A DNA stretch of 64,000 nt from Streptomyces melanogenes (GCF_014649795.1 NZ_BMTS01000001.1:558001-622000), one strand, 5' to 3'; positions 19,317 through 28,454 are shown, counted from the first letter of the stretch. Translations and numbers: made by a program. Notes: generated by a model not told the origin, from the letters alone.

Positions 19317-20132
19317 GTGAGTGGACTGATGCGGGGCAAGGTTGTTCTGGTGACCGGCGCGGCCCGCGGGCAGGGCCGTGAACACGTCGTACGGATGGCG
19401 GGCGAGGGCGCGGACGTCATCGCCGTCGACCTGTGCGCGACACTGCCCGGCGTGGCCTACGCCTCCTCGGAACCCACCGACCTCGACACGACCGTCGCCC
19501 TGGCGGCGGAGTCCGGGCAGCGGGTCGTGCCCCTCGTCGCCGACGTCCGTGACCTGGCCGGACTGCGCGACGCCGTCGACGGAGCCGTGGAGAAACTCGG
19601 GCGCCTCGACGCCGTCGTGGCGAACGCGGGCATCTGCATACCCAGCGCCTGGGACGAGGTCACCGAGGAGATCTTCCGCGACACCATGGACGTCAACGTC
19701 ACCGGTACGTGGAACACCGTGATGGCGACCGCGCCCCACCTCGTGACGGCGGGCGGCGGCTCCATCGTGCTGATGAGCTCCTCGGCCGGGCTGAAGGTGC
19801 AGCCGTTCATGATTCCGTACACGACCAGCAAGTTCGCGGTGCGCGGCATGGCGAAGGCCTTCGCCGCCGAGCTCGCGCGGTTCGGGATCCGGGTGAACAG
19901 CGTGCACCCGACCGGCGTCGACACCGCGATGGGCAGCCGCGCCATGCTCACCCAGGTCGCCAAGGCGAGCATGGCCGATCCTCGACTGCGCGGCATGCTG
20001 GTCAACATGCAACCGGTGGACGGTATTTCGGTCGAGGACGTGGCCAACGCGGTGTTGTTCCTGGTGTCCGACGCCTCCCGCCATGTCACCGCGCACGCCA
20101 TGGCGGTCGACGCCGGGGTCAGTGAGTTCTGA
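19317..20132 (+). CDS. hyg26: Mycofactocin-type SDR, candidate final C-5'' oxidase of hygromycin A
   Basis: This short-chain dehydrogenase of about 271 residues has the cofactor motif GAARGQGREH, catalytic SSSAG...YTTSK and the insertion after beta-2 typical of mycofactocin-coupled SDRs, which keep NAD bound and pass electrons to mycofactocin. In the hygromycin A pathway an SDR oxidises C-5'' of the furanose in the last step; this gene fits that role and the gene order. GTG 19317 is eight bases after GGAAGG; the ATG at 19311 is too close to that site. It is convergent with the phosphatase gene. The mycofactocin link is inferred from sequence style only. Confidence 0.75.
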   Translation: MSGLMRGKVVLVTGAARGQGREHVVRMAGEGADVIAVDLCATLPGVAYASSEPTDLDTTVALAAESGQRVVPLVADVRDLAGLRDAVDGAVEKLGRLDAVVANAGICIPSAWDEVTEEIFRDTMDVNVTGTWNTVMATAPHLVTAGGGSIVLMSSSAGLKVQPFMIPYTTSKFAVRGMAKAFAAELARFGIRVNSVHPTGVDTAMGSRAMLTQVAKASMADPRLRGMLVNMQPVDGISVEDVANAVLFLVSDASRHVTAHAMAVDAGVSEF

Positions 20133-20145
20133 GGAGCGGGGTCGC

Positions 20146-20787
20146 TCAGCTCCTCGCCGACGGCACCAGGTTCTCGACGGTCTCCCGCAGCCGGGTGCGC
20201 AGCACCTCGGGGCTGCTGACGTGCAGGGTGCGCATGCCCAGGTCGCGCGCGGCCGCGATGACGGCCGTCCGGTCGTCGACCATCAGCGCCTCGCGGGGTT
20301 CGACTCCGCAGCGGTCCAGCGTCGCGGCGAAGTACTCGGCGGAGGGCTTCACCTGGCCCACGCGCCATGAGGAGCACAGGTGGTCGAACAGCCGGTAGTG
20401 GTCGTGGCGTTGGTTCTTGAGGTGGTCCCAGTGCTCGGCCTCGTTGTTGGCCAGGACCAGGGTGAGCTCCGGACGGGCGCGGGCCACCTCGGCCAGCTCC
20501 ACGATGTTGGCGCTGTAGTAGCGGAGGTTGGCGGCATACAGGCGGTCCACCCACTCCCCGTCGAAGGCGTCCGCGAAGGGGCTGCCCGCCTCCTCCAGGA
20601 GACCGCGCAGGACGTCGTGCGCATGGCAGGCGCCGCTCTCGTACGTATGGGCCGATGAGAGCACGGCACCCAGCAGCCGGCTCTCGTCGACGGCATAGCG
20701 GTGTGCGATGTCCCGTATGAAGGACGTCTCCTCATTGATGTTGTTGAACAGAACTCCACCCGCGTCGACCAGGAGTGCTCGAATCAT
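20146..20787 (-). CDS. hyg25: HAD-family phosphatase, candidate inositol phosphate phosphatase
   Basis: This 213-residue HAD subclass I protein has the nucleophile loop LLVDAGGVLF, motif II VLANNE, motif III KPSAEYF and motif IV MVDDRTA. The general-acid Asp of the DxD pair is Gly, as in many DxGGVL members of the family. The pathway needs a phosphatase to turn myo-inositol 1-phosphate into myo-inositol, and no IMPase-type enzyme is present, so this gene is the candidate. It is divergent from the dehydratase gene across a 100-base intergenic region. Confidence 0.7.
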   Translation of the reverse strand: MIRALLVDAGGVLFNNINEETSFIRDIAHRYAVDESRLLGAVLSSAHTYESGACHAHDVLRGLLEEAGSPFADAFDGEWVDRLYAANLRYYSANIVELAEVARARPELTLVLANNEAEHWDHLKNQRHDHYRLFDHLCSSWRVGQVKPSAEYFAATLDRCGVEPREALMVDDRTAVIAAARDLGMRTLHVSSPEVLRTRLRETVENLVPSARS

Positions 20788-20887
20788 TTCCTCAATCCCG
20801 TCTCGGTCTCAGTAGTTTCAGCCATGCGTAATTTTTCGGCCATACGATGCGGTGGCCCATTCCGAAGTGGTGGAAAGGAGCGGCGCT

Positions 20888-21751
20888 ATGGCGCTCTATC
20901 GCGATCTCGTCGGGCGGACCTGGGATTCCGGGACCCGGCAGTGGACATTCTCGGACACCTCCCTCTATGCGCTCGGAGTGGGCGCGGGCGGCGACGACCC
21001 GGCCCGCGAGCTGGAGTTCACCACGGAGAATTCCGCGGGAGCCATGCCCTCGGTCCTGCCGACCTTCGCGGCCACCCTCGTCTCCCGGCGGGCCGAGCCC
21101 GCGCTCGGGGACTTCGACGTGTCGCAGCTGCTGCACACCCAGCAGACCCTGACGCTGTACGGGCCGCTCCCCGTCGAGGGCACGGCGGCCACGACCTCGC
21201 GGCTGGCCGCGCTGCGGGACCGGGGGAGCAGCGCGCTCGCGGTCATCGAGTCCTCCTGCGTGGACCCCGCCGCGGGCCGGCCGCTCGCCGACATCCGCAC
21301 CGGGCTGACCATCAGGCGCGAAGGCGGCTTCGGCGGTGAGCCGGGCGAGGACGAGCCGTGGGAGCGCCCTGAGGGGGAGCCCGACCACACCGCGGACTAC
21401 CGCACCGCTCCTAACCAGGCACTTCTGTACCGGCTCAGCGGCGACCCGAACCCGCTGCACTCCGACCCCGCGATCGCCGCCCGTCTCGGCTTCCGCCGAC
21501 CCCTGCTGCACGGCCTCTGCACCTTCGGCTTCACGGGCCGGGCGCTGCTGCACGCGCTCTGCGGAGGCGACCCGGCCCGGTTCGGGACGATGTCGGCGCA
21601 CTTCACCGCGCCCGTGTTTCCCGGCCAGGAGCTCACCGTACGGATCTGGGAGCGCGGGGAGTCGGCGCTCTTCCAGGTCCGCGCCCAGGGCAGGGTCGTC
21701 CTGGACCGAGGCACGTTCGCCCGGCGCTCCACCGGCTCGGCGGGAGGCTGA
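20888..21751 (+). CDS. Double-hotdog MaoC-like dehydratase for the alpha-methylcinnamoyl unit
   Basis: This 287-residue protein has an N-terminal FAS1-like hotdog and a C-terminal MaoC hotdog with the hydratase-2 motif SGDPNPLHSDPAIAARLGFRRPLLHG, which holds the catalytic Asp and His. It should dehydrate the beta-hydroxyacyl-ACP made by the ketoreductase, giving the alpha-methyl cinnamoyl double bond. The ATG at 20888 is eight bases after GGAAAGGAG; the longer frame to 20852 has no site. By gene order it is hyg24. Convergent with the GDP-fucose synthase gene 21 bases away. Confidence 0.8.
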   Translation: MALYRDLVGRTWDSGTRQWTFSDTSLYALGVGAGGDDPARELEFTTENSAGAMPSVLPTFAATLVSRRAEPALGDFDVSQLLHTQQTLTLYGPLPVEGTAATTSRLAALRDRGSSALAVIESSCVDPAAGRPLADIRTGLTIRREGGFGGEPGEDEPWERPEGEPDHTADYRTAPNQALLYRLSGDPNPLHSDPAIAARLGFRRPLLHGLCTFGFTGRALLHALCGGDPARFGTMSAHFTAPVFPGQELTVRIWERGESALFQVRAQGRVVLDRGTFARRSTGSAGG

Positions 21752-21772
21752 ACGGGAGAGCACCGCCCCAGG

Positions 21773-22762
21773 TCAGCGGCCATCGGGGCGCCCACCCGGT
21801 CCGGCCAGGGTGTCCGCGTACCAGCGCACGGTGCTCCGTACCCCCTCCGCCAGCCCGATCCGCGGCTTCCAGCCCGTGGCGAGCAGCCGTGAGACGTCGA
21901 GGAGCTTGCGCGGGGTGCCGTCGGGCCTGCTCGCGTCCCAGGTGATCCGGCCGGTGAAGCCGGTCGCGTCGGCCACGAGGGCGACGAGGTCCGCGATCGT
22001 GAGGTCCTCGCCGACGCCGATGTTGACCGGCGACGGGTCGTCGTAGTGCGCCAGCAGGTGCAGACACGCCGCCGCCAGGTCGTCGACGTGGATGAACTCC
22101 CGGCGCGGTGTGCCGCTGCCCCACACGACGACCTCCTCGGCGCCGGAGAGGACCGCCTCGTGGAAGCGCCGGATCAGCGCGGGCAGGACGTGCGACCGGG
22201 TCGGATGGAAGTTGTCGCCGGGGCCGTAGACGTTGGTCGGCATGGCGGAGATCCATCGGCGGCCGTACTGCCTGCGGTACGACTTCACCGCGATCACCCC
22301 CGCGATCTTCGCTATCGCGTAGGCGTCGTTGGTCTCCTCCAGCGGGCCGGTGAGCAGGGCGGACTCCGGGATGGGCTGGGGGCTGTGCTTCGGGTAGATG
22401 CAGGAGGAGCCGAGGAACAGCAGCCGGTCCACGTCGGCCGCGTGTGCCGCCGCGAACAGGTTGGTTTGGATCCGGAGGTTGTCGTTGAGGAATTCCACGG
22501 GTTCGGCGTCGTTGGCGGCGATGCCGCCGACCCGCGCGGCCGCGTCGATCACCACGGTGGGCCGGAGCGAGGTGACGTGGTCGAGCGTCGCGCGGGCGTC
22601 GGTGAGGTCCACGTCCGAGGAGCGGATCCCGACGACGGAGGTGAACCCCTCGGCGCGGAGGCGGCGCACGACGGCGGAGCCCACGAGCCCGGACGAGCCC
22701 GCCACGAGCACGGTCGCCGACGGGTCAAGGGCGGGGGAAGCTGCGGGCATGGGTCTTTTCAT
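21773..22762 (-). CDS. fcl: GDP-L-fucose synthase (GDP-4-keto-6-deoxymannose epimerase/reductase)
   Basis: This 329-residue extended SDR has AGSSGLVGSAVVRRL at the N-terminus, SSCIYPK, the catalytic YAIAK and PTNVYGPGDNF, all typical of GMER enzymes. It converts GDP-4-keto-6-deoxy-D-mannose to GDP-L-fucose with NADPH. Start and stop with the acyltransferase gene overlap by four bases (ATGA), so translation is coupled. Together with the GDP-mannose dehydratase (40346) and the mutase (24828) it would supply a 6-deoxyfuranose donor. By gene order it is hyg23. Confidence 0.88.
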   Translation of the reverse strand: MKRPMPAASPALDPSATVLVAGSSGLVGSAVVRRLRAEGFTSVVGIRSSDVDLTDARATLDHVTSLRPTVVIDAAARVGGIAANDAEPVEFLNDNLRIQTNLFAAAHAADVDRLLFLGSSCIYPKHSPQPIPESALLTGPLEETNDAYAIAKIAGVIAVKSYRRQYGRRWISAMPTNVYGPGDNFHPTRSHVLPALIRRFHEAVLSGAEEVVVWGSGTPRREFIHVDDLAAACLHLLAHYDDPSPVNIGVGEDLTIADLVALVADATGFTGRITWDASRPDGTPRKLLDVSRLLATGWKPRIGLAEGVRSTVRWYADTLAGPGGRPDGR

Positions 22763-24075
22763 CCTCGGTCGGCGCGGTGGGCGGGCGGCTTCTGGTCCGT
22801 GACCTCGGCTCGTATGTGGTCGTCGAGCGCCGGGATCTCCAGGCCCCGGCAGTGCAGCGCCCCCAGCAGGCGCAGCAGCGAGACCGGCTCGGGGGTCTGG
22901 CGCTGGCCGGAGGCGACCACCAGCGGATCGTCGATGCCCTCGGCCCGCAGCGTCTCGCGGAGCGGCGGGATCAGCACCGGATGCGGCCCGATCTCCACGT
23001 ACGCCCGGATGCCCCGCCGGGCCAGCGACGACACCGCCTGGGTGAAGCGGACCGGGCGGCGCAGATTGCGCGCCCAGTAGTCCGCGGTGGCGAGCCCGAC
23101 CGGGTCCGGGTCGGCGTCGACCGTCGAGATCCACGGGATGTGCGGCGTCGCGGGGGCGACATCGGCCAGCTCGGCACGGAGTTGCGGCAGCACGCTGTCG
23201 ACGAACGGGCTGTGCGACGCCGCGTTGATACGGATCAGCCGGCACCGCACCCCCTCGGCCTCCAGCGCGCTCACCAGCGCCCGTGTCGCCTCGCCCGCGC
23301 CGGTGACCACCGTCTGCTGCGGCGCGCTGTGGGCGGCGACGACCACCGTCCCCGGGATCCGCTCGCACCGGCGCGCGGCCGTGTGCCGGTCGAGGTTGAC
23401 CGTCGCCATCGCCCCGCCGTCCCCGGCCTTCGCGAGCAGGCGGGAGCGTACGGCGACGACCCGCGCCGCGTCTTCGAGGGTGAGGGCGCCCGCGACATGG
23501 GCGGCGGCGACCTCGCCGAGGCTGTGCCCGACGACCGCCTCCGGCCGCAGGCCCAGCGACCACAGCCAGTGGGCGGTGGCGACCTGGACGGCGAAGATCA
23601 GCGGCTGGGTCGTGTCCGGCGGGCCCAGCTCCCCGTCGGCCGTGCTCAGCAGTGGTTCGATGACGCCGTTGGGCAGCAGTACGTCGAGTTCGCGGAGCAC
23701 CTTCGCCGCCTCGGGCGCCCAGTCCAGCAGGGCACGCCCCATGCCCGGCCACTGGCTGCCGTGGCCGCCGAAGCACCAGGCGGTCCGGGAGGCGGCGCCG
23801 TCGGCCCGTCCCGACACCCAGCGCGGACTGGGCAGTCCGTCGGCGAAGAAGGACAAGCCCTCGACGAGGCCCGCCGTATCGGTGGCCGCGACCGCGAGGC
23901 GCTCTCTTTCGTGTCCGGCGGAAAGGAGCCGAGCGGGCAGGACCGCCTCGGGCCGGGCGCCATCGGCCAGCATTTCGGCGGCCGTTCGGGCAGTTTCCGT
24001 CAACGCGGCCCGGTCGGCGGCGGAAAACGTCAGCAACCACGGCGGGGGAGGCGGCACCGCATTGGTGTGGGGCAT
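22759..24075 (-). CDS. Discrete acyltransferase (trans-acting AT)
   Basis: This 438-residue stand-alone PKS acyltransferase has an oxyanion region GGHGSQWPGMG, nucleophile GHSLG (Ser185), the specificity stretch NAASHSPFVD (AASH at about 285-288) and YWARNLRRPVRF. The xASH pattern is closer to methylmalonyl (YASH) than malonyl (HAFH) ATs, which fits an alpha-methyl cinnamoyl product. It would load the ACP of the cluster. The start at 24075 follows GGGAG. It heads a two-gene operon with the fucose synthase gene. By gene order it is hyg22. Confidence 0.85.
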   Translation of the reverse strand: MPHTNAVPPPPPWLLTFSAADRAALTETARTAAEMLADGARPEAVLPARLLSAGHERERLAVAATDTAGLVEGLSFFADGLPSPRWVSGRADGAASRTAWCFGGHGSQWPGMGRALLDWAPEAAKVLRELDVLLPNGVIEPLLSTADGELGPPDTTQPLIFAVQVATAHWLWSLGLRPEAVVGHSLGEVAAAHVAGALTLEDAARVVAVRSRLLAKAGDGGAMATVNLDRHTAARRCERIPGTVVVAAHSAPQQTVVTGAGEATRALVSALEAEGVRCRLIRINAASHSPFVDSVLPQLRAELADVAPATPHIPWISTVDADPDPVGLATADYWARNLRRPVRFTQAVSSLARRGIRAYVEIGPHPVLIPPLRETLRAEGIDDPLVVASGQRQTPEPVSLLRLLGALHCRGLEIPALDDHIRAEVTDQKPPAHRADRG

Positions 24076-24202
24076 GGGAACTCCCTGGTTCCGTAAACGG
24101 GGATCGGACAGGTCGTCAGTACTTGCTACGATCGCTGCGCTGGCAATACCGGACCGTTGAACGGGCCGTTGGCCGATAACGCGATAAAGGAGTAGAGGAA
24201 GC
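24076..24202. promoter_or_regulatory. Divergent promoter region between the AT and kinase genes
   Basis: This 127-base intergenic space must hold promoters for both directions, since both genes start here. It is locally richer in A/T. I saw no StrR-type palindrome in it and cannot assign -35 and -10 boxes with confidence. Confidence 0.4.
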
Positions 24203-24754
24203 ATGCCGGAAACCTCCTTCCAGGGCCAGATCGTTGACACCGAACCCGCCTCCGACGTATTTCTCGTCATCGGCATTCCAGGGTCCGGAAAGAGTTCGGT
24301 GTCGGCGGCGCTGGCCCGTCGGTTCCCCCTCGGCGCGCACATCGAGGGCGACCACCTCCAGGACCTCATCGTCGCGGGCGGACATCTGCCCTCGCCGGAC
24401 GAGGATCTGGAGGCGGACCGCCAACTGCTGCTGCGGGCCCGCAACGCGTCGGTGCTCGCGCGCAGTTTCCACGCCGCGGGTGTCGTTCCGGTCATCGACG
24501 ACGTGGTGGTCCGGCGCGCCCATCTGGAGTTCTACCGGGAGCAGTTGAAGGACCTGCCGCTGCGCCTGATCGTGTTGGCCCCGGCGGCCGACGTCGTGTC
24601 GCGGCGGGTCGCGGAGCGGGACAAGGTGTTGGCGGACGACTGGTCGTTCCTGGACGACGCGCTGCGTAACGAACTCGCCGGTGAGGGAACGTGGTTCGAC
24701 AGCTCCGACCTGACCCTGGAGGAGACGGTCGACGCCGTTCTGGCGAAGGGCTGA
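24203..24754 (+). CDS. hyg21: P-loop small-molecule kinase, self-resistance O-phosphotransferase candidate
   Basis: This 183-residue protein has a Walker A motif GIPGSGKSS near residue 24 and a layout like chloramphenicol 3-O-phosphotransferase and gluconate-type kinases (VVPVIDDVVVRRAHLEFYREQL, then a lid RRVAERDK). In the hygromycin A producer an O-phosphotransferase phosphorylates and inactivates the antibiotic; this gene matches it in type and position. It is the only gene between two minus-strand blocks and has its own promoter region. A strong hairpin terminator follows. Substrate assignment is inference. Confidence 0.75.
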   Translation: MPETSFQGQIVDTEPASDVFLVIGIPGSGKSSVSAALARRFPLGAHIEGDHLQDLIVAGGHLPSPDEDLEADRQLLLRARNASVLARSFHAAGVVPVIDDVVVRRAHLEFYREQLKDLPLRLIVLAPAADVVSRRVAERDKVLADDWSFLDDALRNELAGEGTWFDSSDLTLEETVDAVLAKG

Positions 24755-24774
24755 GCGGTTGAGGAGCAGGTGAA

Positions 24775-24827
24775 GAGTCCGGCGCGGGCGATCCCCGAGG
24801 ATCCCCGCGCCGGACTCATCGTTTTTC
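24775..24827. terminator. Rho-independent terminator
   Basis: A perfect 14-bp stem (24775-24788 with 24804-24817), a 15-base loop and a run of five T at 24822-24826 follow the kinase gene. The T-run abuts the stop codon of the convergent mutase gene. This is the strongest canonical terminator in the window. Confidence 0.85.
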
Positions 24828-25943
24828 TCAGCCGCCGTCGACGCGGCGCACCGCGCTCAGCCAGGTGCGCATGAGGTAGGCGCTGCGGTGCAGGAACGCC
24901 CTCGCCTCCTGCGACCAGGCCCCGCCCCGCGCCTGCTCGGCGAAGTCCTCCAGACCGTGGCTGAGGGACTCGTAGGCCTCACGGTAGTCGCTGCCCTGGA
25001 GCTCGAACTCCCTCAGCCAGGCGAGGAGTTCGTCCATGAAGCGGATCGCGGGCAGCTCGATGGCCAGGTCGTTGAGCAGATCGTGTGCGTTGCGCTCGTG
25101 GTTGACGAGAGGGCCGCCGAACCTGACCGAGTGGCCGAGGTGCTTGGCGCACGCGGCCACGAAGTATCCGCTGAAGATGTCGCCGAAGCGCTCGACGGCG
25201 GCCCCGCCGATGGGCTGGCCCATCCGCAGGAAGTAGTAGGCGGGCAGGGCGTCGTGGTGCACGGCGGTGTTCTGGGAGTTGACCGGGCACCAGGTGTCCC
25301 TGGCCAGTACGGCGGGTTTGCCGTTGTAGGCGGTCACCCTGGGCCGGACCGCGAGCCGGGTCACCGCGTCCACGTCCGGATCGTCCAGCCACAGACCGGC
25401 GTTGATCCGTACGTCGGCCACCTCTTCGGTGCTGGTGACCTCGGTGGGAGTCTCGCGGGGGCCGTACGGGAAGCCGCGCGGGAAGACCCGGCAGGGGCTC
25501 ACTTCGAGCAGGTCGCAGGCGTTGAACCAGCCGTTGCCGGCCGACACCACGCGGTGCGGCACCGGGCCCTGCAGCACCACCCGGTGCTCGTCGAAGAAGG
25601 GGCTGTCGATGGGCAGGTTGTCGTCGTCCATGGAGACCGCCATCGCGCTGCCGTTCAGATAGGACAGCAGATAGCCGATGTTGCGGCGGTTGTCGGAGTC
25701 GTACGGGATCAGATCCGGCACACCGAGCTTCGCGAGCAGCCGGTCCTGCTCCTCCACGTCGGGGGAGACGATGGTGGCGCCCCGGCCGCGGGCCTTGTCG
25801 CAGGCCTCGTAGAACGACCTGGGGGTCTTGCGGTCGGGGATGACGACGAGCCGGGAGCCGGATTCGGCGAGGGTGTCGGCGTAGTGCTCCAGGAACGACC
25901 CGGAACCGATGGTTGTGATGACGATGTCGATCGTCTCAGACAT
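24828..25943 (-). CDS. RGP-like nucleotide-sugar pyranose/furanose mutase
   Basis: This 371-residue protein resembles plant reversibly glycosylated polypeptides (UDP-arabinopyranose mutase, GT75) and the bacterial mutase MtdL of the A201A pathway. Seen: VVIPDRKTPRSFYEAC, IPYDSDNRRNIGYLLSY and the nucleotide-sugar motif SMDDDNLP. It should interconvert a GDP-6-deoxypyranose, probably GDP-L-fucose, with its furanose form, since the final sugar of hygromycin A is a furanose. It lies four bases after the MFS gene and ends the long minus-strand transcript. By gene order it is hyg20. Confidence 0.7.
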   Translation of the reverse strand: MSETIDIVITTIGSGSFLEHYADTLAESGSRLVVIPDRKTPRSFYEACDKARGRGATIVSPDVEEQDRLLAKLGVPDLIPYDSDNRRNIGYLLSYLNGSAMAVSMDDDNLPIDSPFFDEHRVVLQGPVPHRVVSAGNGWFNACDLLEVSPCRVFPRGFPYGPRETPTEVTSTEEVADVRINAGLWLDDPDVDAVTRLAVRPRVTAYNGKPAVLARDTWCPVNSQNTAVHHDALPAYYFLRMGQPIGGAAVERFGDIFSGYFVAACAKHLGHSVRFGGPLVNHERNAHDLLNDLAIELPAIRFMDELLAWLREFELQGSDYREAYESLSHGLEDFAEQARGGAWSQEARAFLHRSAYLMRTWLSAVRRVDGG

Positions 25944-25947
25944 GTGG

Positions 25948-27198
25948 TCACTCCACAGTAGGAATGTCCCGCCAGTACCGTAAGCGAGACGACGCGGTGA
26001 TGAGCGGGGCGCTGAGCCAGAGGAACATCACGACGGCCAGCGCGGCCCGGGGGCCGAAGAGGCTGCCCAGGCCGCCGCCGACGAGGCCGCCGAAGAAGAG
26101 CATGCCCCGGCTGATGAACCGGACGCAGGCGACGGTCCGTTGCAGCAGGTCGGGCGGTGTCAGCAGTTGTACGAGGGTGGCCTGGCCGACCGTGAACACG
26201 GAGAACCCGGCGTGGAAGAGCAACGCCCCGCTGAAGAAGAGGAGCAGCCCCGGGCCCGGCCGGGTCATCGGCAGGAGCAGGCCCGCCGGTGCGAGGACGG
26301 CGGCGGGGATCCACACGGCCCGCGCCGTGCCGAGCCGGCGGCTGACGCGGCCCGCGCTGAACGCGCCGATCAGACCGCCGATGCCCACCGACCCGAGCAG
26401 CATGCCCAGGGTGCCCGGGGCCACCCCGACGTCGTGGGCCAGGAAGATGACGACGAGGGCTTCGTACGCGGCGAAGCAGCAGTTGCCGACGGCCGAGCCC
26501 GCGATCGAGGCCAGGATGACCGGGCGCCGGGTGACGAACCGTACGGCCTCGGACAGTTCGGCCCACATGCCCTTCGCGCCGGACGCCGACGAGGTCGCCT
26601 CGATGTGCGAGCGCATGAGGAGGTTGCACGTCACTGACGCGCCGAAACCGGCCGAGTTGAGCAGCGGGGCGTGCTCGGGGCCGAGCAACTGCACCGTGAA
26701 GCCCGCCAGTGTTGGGCCGAAGGCGAGCGAGACGGCGCGGGCGATCTGGAGGCGGATGTTGCCGTAGACGAGTTTGTCCTTCGGCAGCATCCGCGGCGGC
26801 ATGGACAGATACACGATCTCGTAGAACACGGTCGCGCAACTGACCAGCACATTGGACAGGTACAGGTGCCACAGCGCGAGGTGCCCGGTCGCGGCGAGGA
26901 CCGGCACCATGGTGACGATCAGCGCGCGGCCGAGGTCGGCGAGCAGCAGCATGGTTCTCGGGGGCAGTCGCCCGCTGTACACCCCGGCGGGCAGGGTGAG
27001 GATCAGCCAGGGCAGATACCCGGCCGCCGTGATCAGACCGACCTCGCCGACCGACGCCCCGAGGGTCTGGGCGGCGAGCAGCGGGAACGCGACCACCGTG
27101 GACATCCCGCACAGCTGGCTGATGCCGCTGCCGATCCACAGTAGCCGGAAGTCCCGTTCGCGGACGGACTCGGGCGCCAGGGTGGCGGGACCGGACAT
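25948..27198 (-). CDS. hyg19: MFS efflux transporter for the antibiotic
   Basis: This 416-residue major facilitator of the MFS_3 type has about 12 membrane segments (LLWIGSGISQLCGMSTVVAFPLLA, YSGRLPPRTMLLLADLGRA). In hygromycin A producers a proton-driven efflux pump is linked to the final oxidation step; this gene matches its type and place. Codon at 25981-25983 near the C-terminus is TTA, so full translation may need the bldA tRNA. It is followed four bases later by the mutase gene. Confidence 0.8.
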   Translation of the reverse strand: MSGPATLAPESVRERDFRLLWIGSGISQLCGMSTVVAFPLLAAQTLGASVGEVGLITAAGYLPWLILTLPAGVYSGRLPPRTMLLLADLGRALIVTMVPVLAATGHLALWHLYLSNVLVSCATVFYEIVYLSMPPRMLPKDKLVYGNIRLQIARAVSLAFGPTLAGFTVQLLGPEHAPLLNSAGFGASVTCNLLMRSHIEATSSASGAKGMWAELSEAVRFVTRRPVILASIAGSAVGNCCFAAYEALVVIFLAHDVGVAPGTLGMLLGSVGIGGLIGAFSAGRVSRRLGTARAVWIPAAVLAPAGLLLPMTRPGPGLLLFFSGALLFHAGFSVFTVGQATLVQLLTPPDLLQRTVACVRFISRGMLFFGGLVGGGLGSLFGPRAALAVVMFLWLSAPLITASSRLRYWRDIPTVE

Positions 27199-27258
27199 GA
27201 CGGGTGGCCTCTTCTTCCTCGGTCCGCGTGGGATCCCGCTCCGGGAGCCCTCGGTGGG

Positions 27259-28380
27259 TCACGGATGTGCTTGTTCGGCGGGGGTTGCTTCGGCAGCGGC
27301 TGCCTGGTCAGGGGAGGCCGCGATGAACGCCTCGACCGCGTCGAAGGCCTCCGAGTCGCGGTACTGCTCGGGGGGTGACTTCATGAAGTACGACGACGGC
27401 GCGAGCAGCGGCCCGCCGATCCCCCGGTCCAGGGCTATCTTCGCCGCCCGTACGGCGTCGATGATGACACCCGCCGAGTTGGGCGAGTCCCACACTTCGA
27501 GCTTGTACTCCAGGTTCAGCGGTACGTCGCCGAACGCGCGGCCCTCCAGACGTACGTAGGCCCACTTGCGGTCGTCGAGCCACGGCACGTGGTCGGAGGG
27601 CCCGATGTGCACGTCGTCCTTGCCCAGGGTGTGGTCGATCTGGGAGGTCACCGCCTGGGTCTTCGACGTCTTCTTCGAGACCAGCCGCTTGCGTTCGAGC
27701 ATGTTGCGGAAGTCCATGTTGCCGCCGACGTTGAGCTGCATGGTGCGTTCGAGGTGGACGCCGCGGTCCTCGAAGAGGCGGGCCAGCACCCGGTGCGTGA
27801 TGGTGGCGCCGACCTGCGACTTGATGTCGTCGCCGATGATCGGCACGCCCGCCTCGGTGAACTTCGCCGCCCACTCGGGGTCGGAGGCGATGAACACGGG
27901 GAGCGCGTTGACGAAGGCCACGCCCGCGTCGAGGGCGCACTGGGCGTAGAACCGGTCCGCGTCCTCGCTGCCGACGGGCAGGTAGGAGATGAGGACGTCG
28001 GCCCCGGTGGCGCGGAGTACGGCGACGACGTCGGCCGGGTCCTCGGCGGACTCCGTGATGGTCTCGCGGTAGTAGTGGCCGAGCCCGTCCAGGGTGGGCC
28101 CCCGCTGCACGGTGACGCCGGTGGGTGGGACGTCGCAGATGCGGATGGTGTTGTTCTCGGACCGGGAGATGGCGGAGGAGAGGTCCTGGCCGACCTTCTT
28201 GGCGTCCACGTCGAACGCGGCGACGAACTCCAGGTCGCGTACGTGGTAGCCGCCGAACTCGACGTGCATCAGGCCGGGGACGCGCTGTGCCGGGTCCGCG
28301 TCGGCGTAGTAGTGCACTCCCTGGACGAGCGAGGCGGCGCAGTTGCCGATGCCGGCGATGGCCACGCGGATCTTGCTCAT
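27259..28380 (-). CDS. hyg18: myo-Inositol-1-phosphate synthase
   Basis: This 373-residue enzyme converts glucose 6-phosphate to 1L-myo-inositol 1-phosphate with bound NAD. It has the Rossmann motif [16 protein letters not shown] and the conserved block [22 protein letters not shown] (here DSPNSAG...). Length and layout fit actinobacterial Ino1. It sits directly after the inositol dehydrogenase gene, so it is a pathway copy that starts the aminocyclitol branch and not just the mycothiol gene. Confidence 0.9.
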   Translation of the reverse strand: MSKIRVAIAGIGNCAASLVQGVHYYADADPAQRVPGLMHVEFGGYHVRDLEFVAAFDVDAKKVGQDLSSAISRSENNTIRICDVPPTGVTVQRGPTLDGLGHYYRETITESAEDPADVVAVLRATGADVLISYLPVGSEDADRFYAQCALDAGVAFVNALPVFIASDPEWAAKFTEAGVPIIGDDIKSQVGATITHRVLARLFEDRGVHLERTMQLNVGGNMDFRNMLERKRLVSKKTSKTQAVTSQIDHTLGKDDVHIGPSDHVPWLDDRKWAYVRLEGRAFGDVPLNLEYKLEVWDSPNSAGVIIDAVRAAKIALDRGIGGPLLAPSSYFMKSPPEQYRDSEAFDAVEAFIAASPDQAAAAEATPAEQAHP

Positions 28381-28454
28381 GGTGTTCCCTTCGCAGAGTC
28401 GCCGTATGAAGCGTCAAGAGTCGAGGTGCCGATGGGGGTTGCGACGAGGGTTGT

